A DNA stretch of 64,000 nt, taken from assembly GCF_003611275.1 (NCBI RefSeq), contig NZ_CP020694.1:1054001-1118000 (forward strand), in the 5' to 3' direction. Numbering within the stretch: the stretch's first letter is position 1; every line of letters starts with the position of its first letter. Below, piece by piece: positions 9,169 to 17,797 of the stretch. The position numbers and the translations under genes were made by a program. This DNA is from Sulfitobacter sp. D7. GTDB lineage: Bacteria > Pseudomonadota > Alphaproteobacteria > Rhodobacterales > Rhodobacteraceae. The notes beneath the pieces are model-generated. The model saw only the letters and a list, made by a program, of their open reading frames with translations. It searched no databases and had not been told where the DNA came from.

Positions 9169-10137
9169 TCAGCGTTCTTTCACATAGGGTTCGCCGCCCG
9201 CGCGGGGCGGGATCGCCTTGCCGACGAAGCCTGCGAGGATCACCACCGTCATCAGATAGGGTAGTGCGCCCAGAAGCTGGCCCTGCACCTTGATGCCGAT
9301 GACCGACTGAATCACGTCAGGCCGGGTTTCCAGCGCGCCGAAAAGGCCAAAGAGCAGCGTGGCCCAGAGCGCGTACCAAGGGCGCCACTTGGCAAAGATC
9401 AGCGCGGCCAGCGCGATAAAGCCACGGCCCGCCGACATGTCTTTGACGAAGCCCGCCTGCAGCGCGGTGCTGAGGTAGGCCCCAGCCACGCCACAGAGCA
9501 GCCCGGCAATGGCCACGGCGGCATAGCGCAGACCGACGACCGAGACGCCAGCGGTGTCCACGGCGGCAGGGTTTTCACCCACCGCCCGGAGGCGCAGGCC
9601 AAAGCGGGTGCGGAACAGGATCCACCATGTCAGCGGCACGGCGAGGAAGGCGGCATAGACAAGGATCGAATGGCCCGAGATCAGCTCTTCGTAGAAGGGG
9701 CCGATGAAGGGCACGTCGGCCACGGCCTCGGCAAAGGGCAGGGTGATCGGCTCGAACCGTGCGCCGCCAAAGAGCGAGGGTGTGCGGCCGCCTTGGGCGA
9801 ACCAGTCTTGGGCAATCAGCACCGTCATGCCCGCGGCGAGAAAGTTGATCGCCACGCCAGAAATGAGCTGGTTGCCACGGAAGGTGATCGAGGCCAGCCC
9901 GTGGACAGCGCTGAGTGCCAGCGAAGAGGCGATGCCCGCCGCAAGGCCAAGCCAGACCGACCCGGTGAGCGATGCCACCGCGGCGGAAAAGAACGCCGCC
10001 GCCAGCATCTTGCCCTCAAGCCCGATGTCAAAGACGCCCGCGCGTTCGGAGAAAAGACCGGCAAGACAGGCCAAAAGCAGCGGCGTGGCCAGCCGAACGG
10101 TGCTGTCGAGCAATTGGATGAGCGTGATATAGTCCAT
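9169..10137 (-). CDS. ABC transporter permease, BMP/nucleoside type (NupQ-like)
   Basis: 322 aa, about eight to nine transmembrane helices. The segment RAGVFDIGLEGKMLAAAFFSAAVAS near residues 32-56 carries the family motif G-x-x-N/D-I-G-x-E-G of branched-chain/BMP-type permeases. It is the last gene of a four-gene unit (binding protein, ATPase, permease, permease), in the order of bacterial purine/pyrimidine nucleoside importers such as NupNOPQ. It forms the membrane channel with the permease encoded at 10173. Confidence 0.9.
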   Translation of the reverse strand: MDYITLIQLLDSTVRLATPLLLACLAGLFSERAGVFDIGLEGKMLAAAFFSAAVASLTGSVWLGLAAGIASSLALSAVHGLASITFRGNQLISGVAINFLAAGMTVLIAQDWFAQGGRTPSLFGGARFEPITLPFAEAVADVPFIGPFYEELISGHSILVYAAFLAVPLTWWILFRTRFGLRLRAVGENPAAVDTAGVSVVGLRYAAVAIAGLLCGVAGAYLSTALQAGFVKDMSAGRGFIALAALIFAKWRPWYALWATLLFGLFGALETRPDVIQSVIGIKVQGQLLGALPYLMTVVILAGFVGKAIPPRAGGEPYVKER

Positions 10138-10172
10138 AGGTCAGACCCGCTTTCTCAGGGGGGTATAGGGGC

Positions 10173-11333
10173 TCATTCCGCGCTCTCCGACTGGGCGCTG
10201 CGGGGGCCGGGTTTGGGCTCGCTGTCAGCGGAATTGGCAGGGGGGCCGGGGCGGCGGAACATCAGGAAAAGACGCTCCAGCGGCATCCGCACCATATTGT
10301 CGAGCGCGCCGGTGAAGAGGATCACCAGCGCTTGGATCACGACGATCAATTCGCGCGGGATCGAGGTCCAGAGGGCCAGTTCGGCACCACCTTGATAGAG
10401 GAAACCAAAGAGCAGCGCTGCAAAGAAGACGCCAACCGGGTGGCTGCGGCCCATCAGCGCCACGGCGATGCCGATAAAGCCTGCGCCCTCGGTGGCGTTC
10501 AGCACCAGACGTTCGCTTTCGCCCATGACGTTGTTGATCGCCATCAGCCCCGCCAGCGCGCCCGAGATGATCATCGTGACCATGGTGATGCGCACGGGCG
10601 AGATGCCCGCGTATTTGGCGGCAGGTTGAGAATGGCCATAGGCGCGGATTTCATAGCCCAGACGGGTGCGCCAGATCAGCAGCCAGACCACGATACAGGC
10701 CGCGGTGGCGACGAGCAGTGAGACGTTGGCGGGGGCGGACTTGGAAAAGGCAATGCCAAGCGGGGCCAGCAATTCATGCAACGTGGGCAGATGCACGGCC
10801 TCGGGAAAGCGCGCGCTGGCCGGGTCCATGCTGCCGGGCGGGCGCATGACGTTGACCAACACATAGTTCAGCAAGGCGGCGGCGATAAAGTTGAACATGA
10901 TCGTGGTGATCACGACGTGGCTGCCGCGTTTGGCTTGCAACCAGCCGGGGATCGCGGCCCAGATCGCGCCCAAAAGCCCGGCCATCACACCGCAGCCGAT
11001 CAGCGCCAGCGTCCAATGCGGCCAAGGGATATAGAGCGCGGCAATGGCGACGCCCAAACCGCCCAGCATTGCCTGACCTTCGCCCCCGATGTTGAACAGC
11101 CGCGCGTGAAAGGCCACGGCAACGGCAAGCCCGGTGAAGATGAAGTTGGTCGCGTAATAAAGTGTGTAGCCCCAGCCATAGGTCGAGCCGAGCGCGCCTT
11201 TGACCATCAGTGTCACGGCGGCAATCGGGTCTTCACCGATGGCAAGGATCACCAGCGCCGAGAGCAGGGCGGCCAGCAACAAAGAGATCAGCGGCACGAG
11301 GATCACCTCGGCCCATTTTGGCATCACGTCCAT
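10173..11333 (-). CDS. ABC transporter permease, BMP/nucleoside type (NupP-like)
   Basis: 386 aa polytopic membrane protein with the family signature ARLFNIGGEGQAMLGGLG near residues 77-94. Residues after about 362 form a hydrophilic Pro/Ser-rich cytoplasmic tail (RRPGPPANSADSEPKPGPRS) that seems longer than usual. The start lies 1 bp from the ATPase gene's stop, so the genes are co-transcribed. It pairs with the smaller permease downstream. Confidence 0.9.
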   Translation of the reverse strand: MDVMPKWAEVILVPLISLLLAALLSALVILAIGEDPIAAVTLMVKGALGSTYGWGYTLYYATNFIFTGLAVAVAFHARLFNIGGEGQAMLGGLGVAIAALYIPWPHWTLALIGCGVMAGLLGAIWAAIPGWLQAKRGSHVVITTIMFNFIAAALLNYVLVNVMRPPGSMDPASARFPEAVHLPTLHELLAPLGIAFSKSAPANVSLLVATAACIVVWLLIWRTRLGYEIRAYGHSQPAAKYAGISPVRITMVTMIISGALAGLMAINNVMGESERLVLNATEGAGFIGIAVALMGRSHPVGVFFAALLFGFLYQGGAELALWTSIPRELIVVIQALVILFTGALDNMVRMPLERLFLMFRRPGPPANSADSEPKPGPRSAQSESAE

Positions 11334-11334
11334 T

Positions 11335-12954
11335 TCAGATCTCCTTGCTGGCGTCGCCGCCGGCGCGGGCGAGATTGGCTTCGACCTCGGCCACGCTGTG
11401 TTCGTTTTCGGTGTCGGTGATGCCAGCCATGAGCAGCCCCAGTTCTTTCTCGTCGGTCTGGTCGGCGGCGCGTTCGCCCATGATCTGTCCGTCGAACATC
11501 ACTGCAATGCGGTCCGACAGGGCAAGGATTTCTTCGAGTTCGACCGAGACCAGCAAGATCGCCTTGCCTTGATCGCGCAGGGCGATGATCTGCTCGTGGA
11601 TGAACTCAATCGCGCCAATGTCGACGCCGCGTGTGGGCTGGCCGATCAGCAACAGGTCGGGGTTGCGCTCGATCTCCCGGGCCAGAACGATCTTTTGCTG
11701 GTTCCCGCCCGAGAAGTTCTTGGCCGCCAGCGTCGGGTCGGGCGGGCGCACGTCAAAGCGTTCCATCTTGTCTTCGGCATCGGCACGGATGGCCGCGTGG
11801 TCCATCAACATTCCGCTGTTGAAGCGGTCGTCGTGGTGGTAGCCGAAGACGTTGTTTTCCCACGCCTGAAAATCCATGATCAGACCCTCGCGCTGGCGGT
11901 CTTCGGGCACATGGGCCACGCCGCGGGCGCGGCGCGATTGGCCGTCGGATTTCTTGCCCGAAAGGTCCAGCGGCGTGCCGTTTAGCGTGACGCTGCCGGT
12001 GCCATCGGCATAGCCGCCCAGCACTTCGAGAAGTTCGGATTGGCCGTTGCCCGCAACACCCGCAAGGCCCAGCACTTCGCCCGCGCGGATCTGCAGGTCG
12101 ATGCCGCGCAGACGCTCGACGCCCTTGTCGTCAACCACGCGCAGACCTTTGACATCAAGGATCACATCGCCCGGTGTGGCAGGCTTTTTATTCACGCGGA
12201 GCAATACCTTACGCCCGACCATCAGCTCGGCCAGTTCCGGCGGCGAGGTCTCGGCGGTTTTCACGGTCGCGGTCATCTTGCCCCGGCGCATGACCGACAC
12301 GGTGTCGGTGATCTCCATGATCTCGCGCAGCTTGTGGGTGATGAGGATGATGGTTTTGCCCTCAGATCGCAGGCGCCCGAGGATGCGGAATAGCTGGTCG
12401 GCCTCGGCAGGGGTCAACACGCCGGTCGGCTCGTCCAAGATCAGAATGTCGGCCTGCCGGTAGAGCGCCTTGAGGATCTCCACCCGCTGCTGCATGCCGA
12501 CGCCGATGTCCTGCACCAGCGCGTCGGGATCGACGTTGAGGCCGTAGTCCTCAGACAGGCTGATCAGTGTTTTGCGGGCTTTGGAGAGCGAGGGCTTCAG
12601 CAGGCGGCCATCTTCGGCGCCCAGAATGATATTTTCCAGCACGGTGAAGTTCTCGACCAGCTTGAAATGCTGGAACACCATGCCGATGCCCGCCGAGATG
12701 GCGGCTTGGCTGTCGGGAATCTCGGTCTTTTTGCCACTGATGAAAATCTCACCCGCGTCGGCTTTGTAGAAACCATAAAGGATCGACATCAGCGTCGATT
12801 TGCCCGCGCCGTTTTCGCCGATAATCCCGTGGATCGTGCCGGGCATCACGCGGATCGAGATGTCTTTGTTGGCCTGCACAGGGCCGAAGGCTTTGGAGAT
12901 GCCTTTGAGTTCGATCGCTGGCGCGGTGCCGGTAGCGGGGGCGGTATCGGTCAT
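11335..12954 (-). CDS. double-domain ABC ATPase of a BMP-type (nucleoside) importer
   Basis: 539 aa with two fused ABC domains. Domain 1 has Walker A GENGAGKS at 46-53, a degenerate signature (DIGVGMQQRVEILKAL) and Walker B ILILDEPTGVLTPAE. Domain 2 has a degenerate Walker A (GVAGNGQSELLEVLGG), an intact signature FSGGNQQKIVLARE near 425 and DLLLIGQPTRGVD. This double architecture is typical of sugar and nucleoside importers (RbsA/YufO type). The Asp to Gly change in the second Walker B region (LIGQPTRG) is usual for the family. Cytoplasmic, energises the permeases encoded downstream. Confidence 0.92.
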   Translation of the reverse strand: MTDTAPATGTAPAIELKGISKAFGPVQANKDISIRVMPGTIHGIIGENGAGKSTLMSILYGFYKADAGEIFISGKKTEIPDSQAAISAGIGMVFQHFKLVENFTVLENIILGAEDGRLLKPSLSKARKTLISLSEDYGLNVDPDALVQDIGVGMQQRVEILKALYRQADILILDEPTGVLTPAEADQLFRILGRLRSEGKTIILITHKLREIMEITDTVSVMRRGKMTATVKTAETSPPELAELMVGRKVLLRVNKKPATPGDVILDVKGLRVVDDKGVERLRGIDLQIRAGEVLGLAGVAGNGQSELLEVLGGYADGTGSVTLNGTPLDLSGKKSDGQSRRARGVAHVPEDRQREGLIMDFQAWENNVFGYHHDDRFNSGMLMDHAAIRADAEDKMERFDVRPPDPTLAAKNFSGGNQQKIVLAREIERNPDLLLIGQPTRGVDIGAIEFIHEQIIALRDQGKAILLVSVELEEILALSDRIAVMFDGQIMGERAADQTDEKELGLLMAGITDTENEHSVAEVEANLARAGGDASKEI

Positions 12955-13033
12955 ATCAAAAGGTCCTGCGGGCGTGGCGGCCCTTGATCTGGAAATGAGC
13001 CATCTTTGTCCGTGTCACGCTGTCATGTTCGGA

Positions 13034-13066
13034 AAGGGCCGCGCCGGTGGAACGGCGCGGCCCTTG
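13034..13066 (-). terminator. strong intercistronic hairpin after the binding-protein gene
   Basis: A perfect 13-pair stem (AAGGGCCGCGCCG against CGGCGCGGCCCTT) with a six-base loop lies 24 bp after the bmpA-type stop and before the ATPase gene. On the minus strand it is followed by only a short T stretch, so partial termination or 3'-end protection is likely. This would give more binding protein than membrane parts. Confidence 0.7.
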
Positions 13067-13089
13067 TGGTCATTTTGGTTAATCTAAGT

Positions 13090-14091
13090 TCAGAAGTCCA
13101 GCGCCGGGCAGCTGTCATTCTCGTAGTAAGAAACCACTTTGATCTCGCCGTCGATGATCTTCTGGCGCGCTTCGTCTACGGCGGCCTTCATTTCTTCGGT
13201 CACGAGATCGGCGTTATGCTCGTCCATGGCGACGCCGACACCTTCTTCGGCAAGGCCGAGGGTCACAACTTCGCCAACTTCGAGGTCTTCGCCCGCCATC
13301 ATCGCGTCATAGACCGCGACATCGACACGTTTCAGCATCGAGGTCAGGACTTTGCCCGGGTGCAGGTGGTTTTGGTTGCTGTCCACGCCGATCGACAGGA
13401 TGCCTTCGTCGGCGGCGGTTTGCAGCACGCCCACGCCGGTGCCGCCTGCTGCGGCGTAGACCACGTCAGCGCCTTGGTTGATCTGGGCTTTGGTGATCTC
13501 AGACCCCTTCACCGGGTCGTTCCAAGCGGCGGGGGTTGTGCCCGTCATGTTGGCGATGACTTTGGCATCGGGGTTGGTCGCCATGACGCCTTGGGCATAG
13601 CCGCAGCCAAAGTGGCGGATCAGCGGCACGTCCATGCCACCGACAAAGCCGACGGTATTCGACTCAGATGCCATCGCGGCCATCACGCCGACAAGGTAGG
13701 ACCCCTCATGCTCGGCAAAGCTGACCTGACGCACGTTGGGCAGGTCGAGCCAGTTCACGTCGACCACGGCGAATTTCGTGTCGGGATAATCAGGGGCCAC
13801 TGTCGAGAGCGGATCGGCCATGGCGAAACCCATGGTGATGATCGGGTTGGCACCGGATTCGGCGAAGCGGCGCAGAGCCTGCTCACGCTGCGCTTCGGAC
13901 TGCATTTCGATCTCGGCGAATTTGCCACCGGTTTCTTCGGCCCAGCGGGTCGCGCCGTTGAAGGCCGCTTCGTTGAAGCTTTTGTCGAACTTGCCGCCGA
14001 GGTCAAAGATCAGCGCGGGTTCGGCCAGCGCGGCGCCCGATGTCAGGGCCAAGCCTGCGGCTGCGCCGAGGAATTTCGTCATGAGGGTCAT
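13090..14091 (-). CDS. BMP-family ABC substrate-binding protein
   Basis: 333 aa. The signal peptide (about residues 1-23, LTSGAALAEP) lacks a lipobox cysteine, so this form is a soluble periplasmic protein. The mature part has BMP-family landmarks: LIFDLGGKFDKSFNEAAFNGA near 29-49, EGSYLVGVMAAM, VGFVGGMDVPLIRHF, and ADVVYAAAGGTGVGVLQTA near 215-233. The family binds purine nucleosides or related compounds. The ATP-binding protein and both permeases follow downstream. A second in-frame ATG nine bases into the gene is an alternative start. Confidence 0.92.
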   Translation of the reverse strand: MTLMTKFLGAAAGLALTSGAALAEPALIFDLGGKFDKSFNEAAFNGATRWAEETGGKFAEIEMQSEAQREQALRRFAESGANPIITMGFAMADPLSTVAPDYPDTKFAVVDVNWLDLPNVRQVSFAEHEGSYLVGVMAAMASESNTVGFVGGMDVPLIRHFGCGYAQGVMATNPDAKVIANMTGTTPAAWNDPVKGSEITKAQINQGADVVYAAAGGTGVGVLQTAADEGILSIGVDSNQNHLHPGKVLTSMLKRVDVAVYDAMMAGEDLEVGEVVTLGLAEEGVGVAMDEHNADLVTEEMKAAVDEARQKIIDGEIKVVSYYENDSCPALDF

Positions 14092-14153
14092 TTATCGTCT
14101 CCCGGTTTGTGGTGCCGGGCGGTCGGGCAGGTGCTGCCGCCACGGCGTTTGTG

Positions 14154-14165
14154 GATCATATGATC
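14154..14165. promoter_or_regulatory. perfect palindrome upstream of the BMP importer operon
   Basis: GATCATATGATC is a 12-bp perfect palindrome 63 bp upstream of the binding-protein start, in the short gap after rimI. Position and symmetry suit an operator for a dimeric repressor, possibly GntR-type. No matching regulator is in the window. Confidence 0.35.
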
Positions 14166-14198
14166 AGGTGTAATTTAGGGCGCAGGCAGGGGGTAGGG

Positions 14199-14654
14199 TC
14201 AACCGCTTTTTGCGGGCAGGGCGGCGGGATCGCCACAGTGACCACGGGTCAACATGCGCCGCAGAATGCAGGCATCGACCGCCGCCACACCCCTGCGCGC
14301 ATAATAGGCACGGCGGGTGGCAATTTGGGCAAAGCCTTCATTCGCATAGAGTGCGCGGGCGGGCAGATTGTCGGCGGCAACCTCAAGAAAGGCGCTGTCA
14401 CAGTCGGCCGGCAGGGCCGCCAACCAGTCGTGCAGAAGGGCGCGGCCCAGCCCTTGGCGCTGCCGGGCAGGGTCGACGGCGAGGGTGAGCAGTTCAGATT
14501 CGCCCGCGATGGTGCGGGTCAGGGCAAAGCCACCGGGGCGGGTGAAAAGCTCCACGAAGGGGCTGTCCAGCAGGCTGGCAAACTCTGCCTCCTGCCACGG
14601 TCTGTCTTGGGTAAAGGCAGCGGCGTGGAGGGCCGCAAGCGCGGCTGGTGTCAC
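14199..14654 (-). CDS. rimI: RimI-type ribosomal-protein-alanine N-acetyltransferase
   Basis: 151 aa GNAT protein. The acetyl-CoA-binding motif A is LTLAVDPARQRQGLGRALLHDWL near residues 55-77 (core RQRQGLG). The segment FLEVAADNLPARALYANEGFAQIATRRAYY near 90-119 matches the RimI family. The start codon is GTG at 14652-14654 and overlaps the stop of tsaB by four bases. It is predicted to acetylate N-terminal Ala, in E. coli that of ribosomal protein S18. Linkage with tsaB is common in bacteria. Confidence 0.88.
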   Translation of the reverse strand: MTPAALAALHAAAFTQDRPWQEAEFASLLDSPFVELFTRPGGFALTRTIAGESELLTLAVDPARQRQGLGRALLHDWLAALPADCDSAFLEVAADNLPARALYANEGFAQIATRRAYYARRGVAAVDACILRRMLTRGHCGDPAALPAKSG

Positions 14655-15274
14655 GGCAGCAGCACCGGGGCCGCGTCGCGCGCCGGGGCGGCATCGGCGG
14701 GGCGCAGGTAAAGCGGCGCGGGGCGGGCTGGACTGTCGGCGAAACGGCGGGCCGTTATGCGGGCGATGGCTTCGGCCACCGGCATGGCGGGGGGCTCTCC
14801 GCCCGCGCCGATGAGGGGGCCGGTGAAGGCCGGAAGACCGGATGCGTCGTAAAGGGCGGGGGTGGAAATGCCTGCGTTGTCAAAGCCTTGGAGGAAGACC
14901 TGATCGCGCCGTGCATCCACGGCGCAGGCGCAGGGGCCATCGTGACCCTCGTGCAATGCGTCAAAGGCATCGACCCCGACTGCCGGAATGCCAAGGCCAA
15001 GCGCCAACCCACGCGCGGCGGAAACGGCGATGCGGATGCCGGTGAAATTGCCCGGTCCGATGCCAACGCCAAGCGCGTCAAGATCGGCGTAGGCCACCCC
15101 CGCGTCACTCAGCAGTTCCTCGCAAAGCACCAACAGCCGTTCGGCTTGGCCCTTGGTCATCGGCTCCACGCGCGCCGCCAATACCCGGTCGCCCGACAGC
15201 AAAGCGGCCGCGCAATGCGCGGCCGATGTGTCGAAGGCCAGAATGAGCGGCCCGCTTGCGCGATGGTCAGGCAA
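14651..15274 (-). CDS. tsaB: tRNA threonylcarbamoyladenosine biosynthesis protein TsaB
   Basis: 207 aa ASKHA-fold protein. It begins with PLILAFDTSAAHCAAALL and contains YADLDALGVGIGPGNFTGIRIAVSAARGLALGLGIPAVGV near residues 60-99, the TsaB signature. With TsaD and TsaE it forms the complex that makes t6A37 in ANN-decoding tRNAs. The annotated start is TTG at 15272-15274, which gives an eight-base overlap with the upstream NifU-type gene. Downstream it overlaps rimI, forming a tight three-gene unit. Confidence 0.92.
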   Translation of the reverse strand: MPDHRASGPLILAFDTSAAHCAAALLSGDRVLAARVEPMTKGQAERLLVLCEELLSDAGVAYADLDALGVGIGPGNFTGIRIAVSAARGLALGLGIPAVGVDAFDALHEGHDGPCACAVDARRDQVFLQGFDNAGISTPALYDASGLPAFTGPLIGAGGEPPAMPVAEAIARITARRFADSPARPAPLYLRPADAAPARDAAPVLLP

Positions 15275-15827
15275 CCGGACGAACCTCTGTCACCTCGGGG
15301 ATGTAGTGGCGCAGCAGGTTTTCGATGCCCATTTTCAGCGTCAAAGTGGACGAGGGGCAGCCCGCGCAGGCGCCTTGCATGTGCAGATAGACAACGCCAC
15401 GCTCAAACCCGTGAAAGGTGATGTCGCCGCCATCTTGGGCCACGGCAGGGCGCACGCGGCTGTCGAGCAACTCTTTGATCTGACCGACGATTTCACCGTC
15501 TTCGCCATCATGGGCGGCGTGGCCCGATGTGGGCTGGTGGTCAGAGGCCATGACCGGCTCACCGGATTGGAAATGTTCCATGATCGCGCCCAGCAGGGCG
15601 GGTTTCACATGGTCCCATTCCACCGCGTCTTGCTTTGTCACGGTGACGAAATCGGTGCCGAAGAACACGCCCGTCACACCCTCAACGGAAAAGAGCCGTT
15701 GGGCCAGCGGCGATGTCGCCCCGGCATCGGGGGTCGGGAAATCGGCGGTGCCCATCTCCAGCACGGTCTGACCCGGCAGGAACTTGAGCGTTGCGGGGTT
15801 CGGAGTGGATTCGGTCTGGATGAACAT
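15267..15827 (-). CDS. NifU-family Fe-S scaffold/carrier protein
   Basis: 186 aa from the ATG at 15825-15827, which starts MFIQTESTPNPATLKFLPGQ, the canonical N-terminus of the Nfu N-terminal domain (residues 1-88). After a histidine-rich linker comes the NifU C-terminal domain (about 112-186) with its cluster-binding pair in ACAGCPSS (Cys154, Cys157). It carries [4Fe-4S] clusters to apoproteins. A 17-bp Irr-type palindrome 62 bp upstream suggests iron-dependent control. Longer in-frame extensions upstream have no family support. Confidence 0.93.
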   Translation of the reverse strand: MFIQTESTPNPATLKFLPGQTVLEMGTADFPTPDAGATSPLAQRLFSVEGVTGVFFGTDFVTVTKQDAVEWDHVKPALLGAIMEHFQSGEPVMASDHQPTSGHAAHDGEDGEIVGQIKELLDSRVRPAVAQDGGDITFHGFERGVVYLHMQGACAGCPSSTLTLKMGIENLLRHYIPEVTEVRPVA

Positions 15828-15888
15828 GGGGTGTACCTCGCTTTCGGCGTGGGTTCTGATATGCGCCCGCGCGGGCGGCAAGTCAAGG

Positions 15889-15905
15889 TTTAGAACCGTT
15901 CTAAA
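15889..15905. promoter_or_regulatory. predicted Irr (iron-control element) box upstream of the NifU-type gene
   Basis: TTTAGAACCGTTCTAAA is an inverted repeat with seven-base arms and a three-base centre. It closely resembles the alphaproteobacterial Irr-box/ICE pattern (TTTAGAA-n3-TTCTAAA as I recall it). It lies 62 bp before the NifU-type start, and also beyond the 3' end of the usp gene, so the NifU-type gene is the likely target. Confidence 0.7.
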
Positions 15906-15963
15906 TTGTGTGTGGCCCACACGGAGGGGCGGGATGCAGGGCTGGGTCAGGCGCAGGCTGCGG

Positions 15964-16422
15964 TCAAGTGATCGCTTCGAGCCGTTCCTTGCTGAGATCG
16001 CCGGGCACGATGGTGATCGGCACAGGCAGAGCCCCGGCAGAGCGCGACAATTGCGTAACAAGCGGGCCGGGGCCTTTCTTGCGGTCGCCGCTGGCGCCGA
16101 GCACCAGCACGCCGATGTCTGGGTCATCTGAAAGCTGTTGGATGATCTCATCCGTGGGCTCACCTTCGCGGATGATCAACTCAGGATCGACGCCTTGTTT
16201 GTCGCGCATCCATTTGGCGAAGACCTCGAAATGCACCTCGATCCGCTCGCGGGCCTCTTCGCGCATCAGGTCGCCGACGCCGATCCAATGGTTGAACTCT
16301 TCGGGCGGGATCACCGACAGGACGGCCACGCCGCCCCCGGTGCGCGCCGCGCGCAGAGCGGCAAAGCGCATGGCATTCAAACATTCGGTGCTATCGTCCA
16401 GCACCACTAGGAATTTCCGCAT
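15964..16422 (-). CDS. universal stress protein, UspA family
   Basis: 152 aa from the ATG at 16420-16422 (MRKFLVVLDDSTECLNAMRFAALRAA). The C-terminal part contains VLVLGASGDRKKGPGPLVTQLSRSAGALPVPITIVPGD, which approximates the G-2x-G-9x-G(S/T) nucleotide-binding loop of ATP-binding Usp proteins. Cytoplasmic, probably a stress or energy-status protein. It lies upstream of the NifU-type gene in the same direction, but the predicted Irr site separates them. Confidence 0.85.
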   Translation of the reverse strand: MRKFLVVLDDSTECLNAMRFAALRAARTGGGVAVLSVIPPEEFNHWIGVGDLMREEARERIEVHFEVFAKWMRDKQGVDPELIIREGEPTDEIIQQLSDDPDIGVLVLGASGDRKKGPGPLVTQLSRSAGALPVPITIVPGDLSKERLEAIT

Positions 16423-16519
16423 CAAACCCTCTCTCCGCACCTCCTCCCGGTGCGGTGTGATCATGGCGCGGGCGGGCGGCGCTGGCAATTGCTTTTGCGC
16501 GCCGCTGCCGCCCGGACCT

Positions 16520-17398
16520 TCAGCCGCGCTGACTTGCGGCCCAATCCCAATACATTTCGCGCACGCGGCGGGTCACCGGGTTCTGGTTGTCCCCGGTGCC
16601 ATATTGCGTGTCGTCAAAGGCGCGGACGGGGGTGACCTTCATCATATTGCCCGACAGGAAGACCTCATCGGCGGCATGGAAATCGTCAAAGCTGAGGACG
16701 GTCTCATGCACCTTCATGCCCGCGTCGCGCATGTTCGACATATGCCGTGCGCGGGTGATCCCGGCAAGGAACGTGCCATTGGGAATGGGGGTGAAGACCT
16801 CGCCATCCTTGACCATGAACACGTTCGCACTGGCGCTTTCGGCGACATTGCCCATGGCATCGGCCACCAGCGCGTTGCCGAAACCTTTGGACCGCGCCTC
16901 GACCATCATCCGGGCGTTGTTGGGATAGAGACAGCCTGCTTTGGCATTGACCACGTTATCCTCCAGCACCGGGCGGCGGAAGCGGGTGCGGGTGAGGGTG
17001 GTTGCGGCCTCTGGCGGGGCCATGGGGATGGCCTCTAGACTGATGGCGAAACCGGTGGCGCCTTCGCGCGGCACGATGCCCAACTCGTCGCCCGCCAGCG
17101 CCCAATACATCGGACGGATATAGACCGCCTGATCGCGCGAATAGCTTTTCAGACCCTCGCGGCACATCTCGATCATGTCCTCGGTCTCGACCGTGGGGGT
17201 GATCATGAGGGCCCGGGCAGAGCGGTTGATCCGCGCGCAATGCGCCTCAAGATCGGGGGCCAGCCCGTCAAACAGCCGCGCCCCGTCAAAGACGGTGGTG
17301 CCGAGCCATGCGCCGTGATCGGCAGCCTTGATGGTGGGCAGATCGCCGTCGTGCCATGCGCCGTTGAAATAGGTCTTGATGTCTGTGCCGGTGGCCAT
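16520..17398 (-). CDS. class IV aminotransferase, branched-chain amino acid aminotransferase type
   Basis: 292 aa PLP fold-type IV enzyme. The Schiff-base lysine is Lys153 in NVVNAKAGCLYPNNARMM. Later come the motif NVAESASANVFMVKDGEVFTP with the conserved glutamate, and TFLAGITRAR. This is most like branched-chain aminotransferases (2-oxoglutarate-dependent transamination of Leu/Ile/Val), but D-amino-acid transaminases and ADC lyases share the fold. Length is normal for the group. It stands alone with a 76-aa gene just upstream. Confidence 0.82.
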   Translation of the reverse strand: MATGTDIKTYFNGAWHDGDLPTIKAADHGAWLGTTVFDGARLFDGLAPDLEAHCARINRSARALMITPTVETEDMIEMCREGLKSYSRDQAVYIRPMYWALAGDELGIVPREGATGFAISLEAIPMAPPEAATTLTRTRFRRPVLEDNVVNAKAGCLYPNNARMMVEARSKGFGNALVADAMGNVAESASANVFMVKDGEVFTPIPNGTFLAGITRARHMSNMRDAGMKVHETVLSFDDFHAADEVFLSGNMMKVTPVRAFDDTQYGTGDNQNPVTRRVREMYWDWAASQRG

Positions 17399-17408
17399 GT
17401 GACGATCC

Positions 17409-17639
17409 TTAGGAATTGCTGCGGTAGATGCCCTCGGGCAGGTTCAATGCCGCCGTCAGATCGCTCAGCTGCGCGGGGGACAGGGTGATCTTAACCACAC
17501 GGTCAGTGCGCGCGTCCCATTGCTCGATCGTGATCTGTCCTGCAAAGGCAGAGACGGTCACGTCCTCGCGCAGGGGGGCGTCGGATTCGTCGATCAGGGT
17601 GATGACGGTGGCGTCGAATTCGTGCTCGATGGTAAACAT
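17409..17639 (-). CDS. small conserved-looking hypothetical protein
   Basis: 76 aa, acidic, predicted beta-rich (FDATVITLIDESDAPLREDVTVSAFAGQITIEQWD). No signal peptide, membrane segment or recognised domain. It is 10 bp upstream of the aminotransferase gene in the same direction, so the two are probably co-transcribed. Codon use matches its neighbours. No function proposed. Confidence 0.7.
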   Translation of the reverse strand: MFTIEHEFDATVITLIDESDAPLREDVTVSAFAGQITIEQWDARTDRVVKITLSPAQLSDLTAALNLPEGIYRSNS

Positions 17640-17651
17640 GAGGGCACATTA

Positions 17652-17702
17652 GGCTTTGTGCTCGCGAGCGCAAGACAGGCTTTGTGCGGCCAAGCGCAAG
17701 AC
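17652..17702. repeat. two imperfect tandem copies of a 25-bp unit
   Basis: GGCTTTGTGC...GCGCAAGAC occurs twice head to tail with different six- to seven-base centres. It lies between the divergent genes at 17639 and 17798. Each copy is itself weakly self-complementary. Confidence 0.5.
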
Positions 17703-17797
17703 CGCCGTTGGGACGTCAAAGCTCTGTGAACGGGGGTGGCAGCGCCGGGGCGTCATGATAGACAGGTGGGCGAGGAAAAACCGAGCGAGGACTTGCC

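Noticed and set aside
13006..14163. 385-aa plus-strand frame
   Set aside because: Antisense shadow of the BMP binding protein gene.
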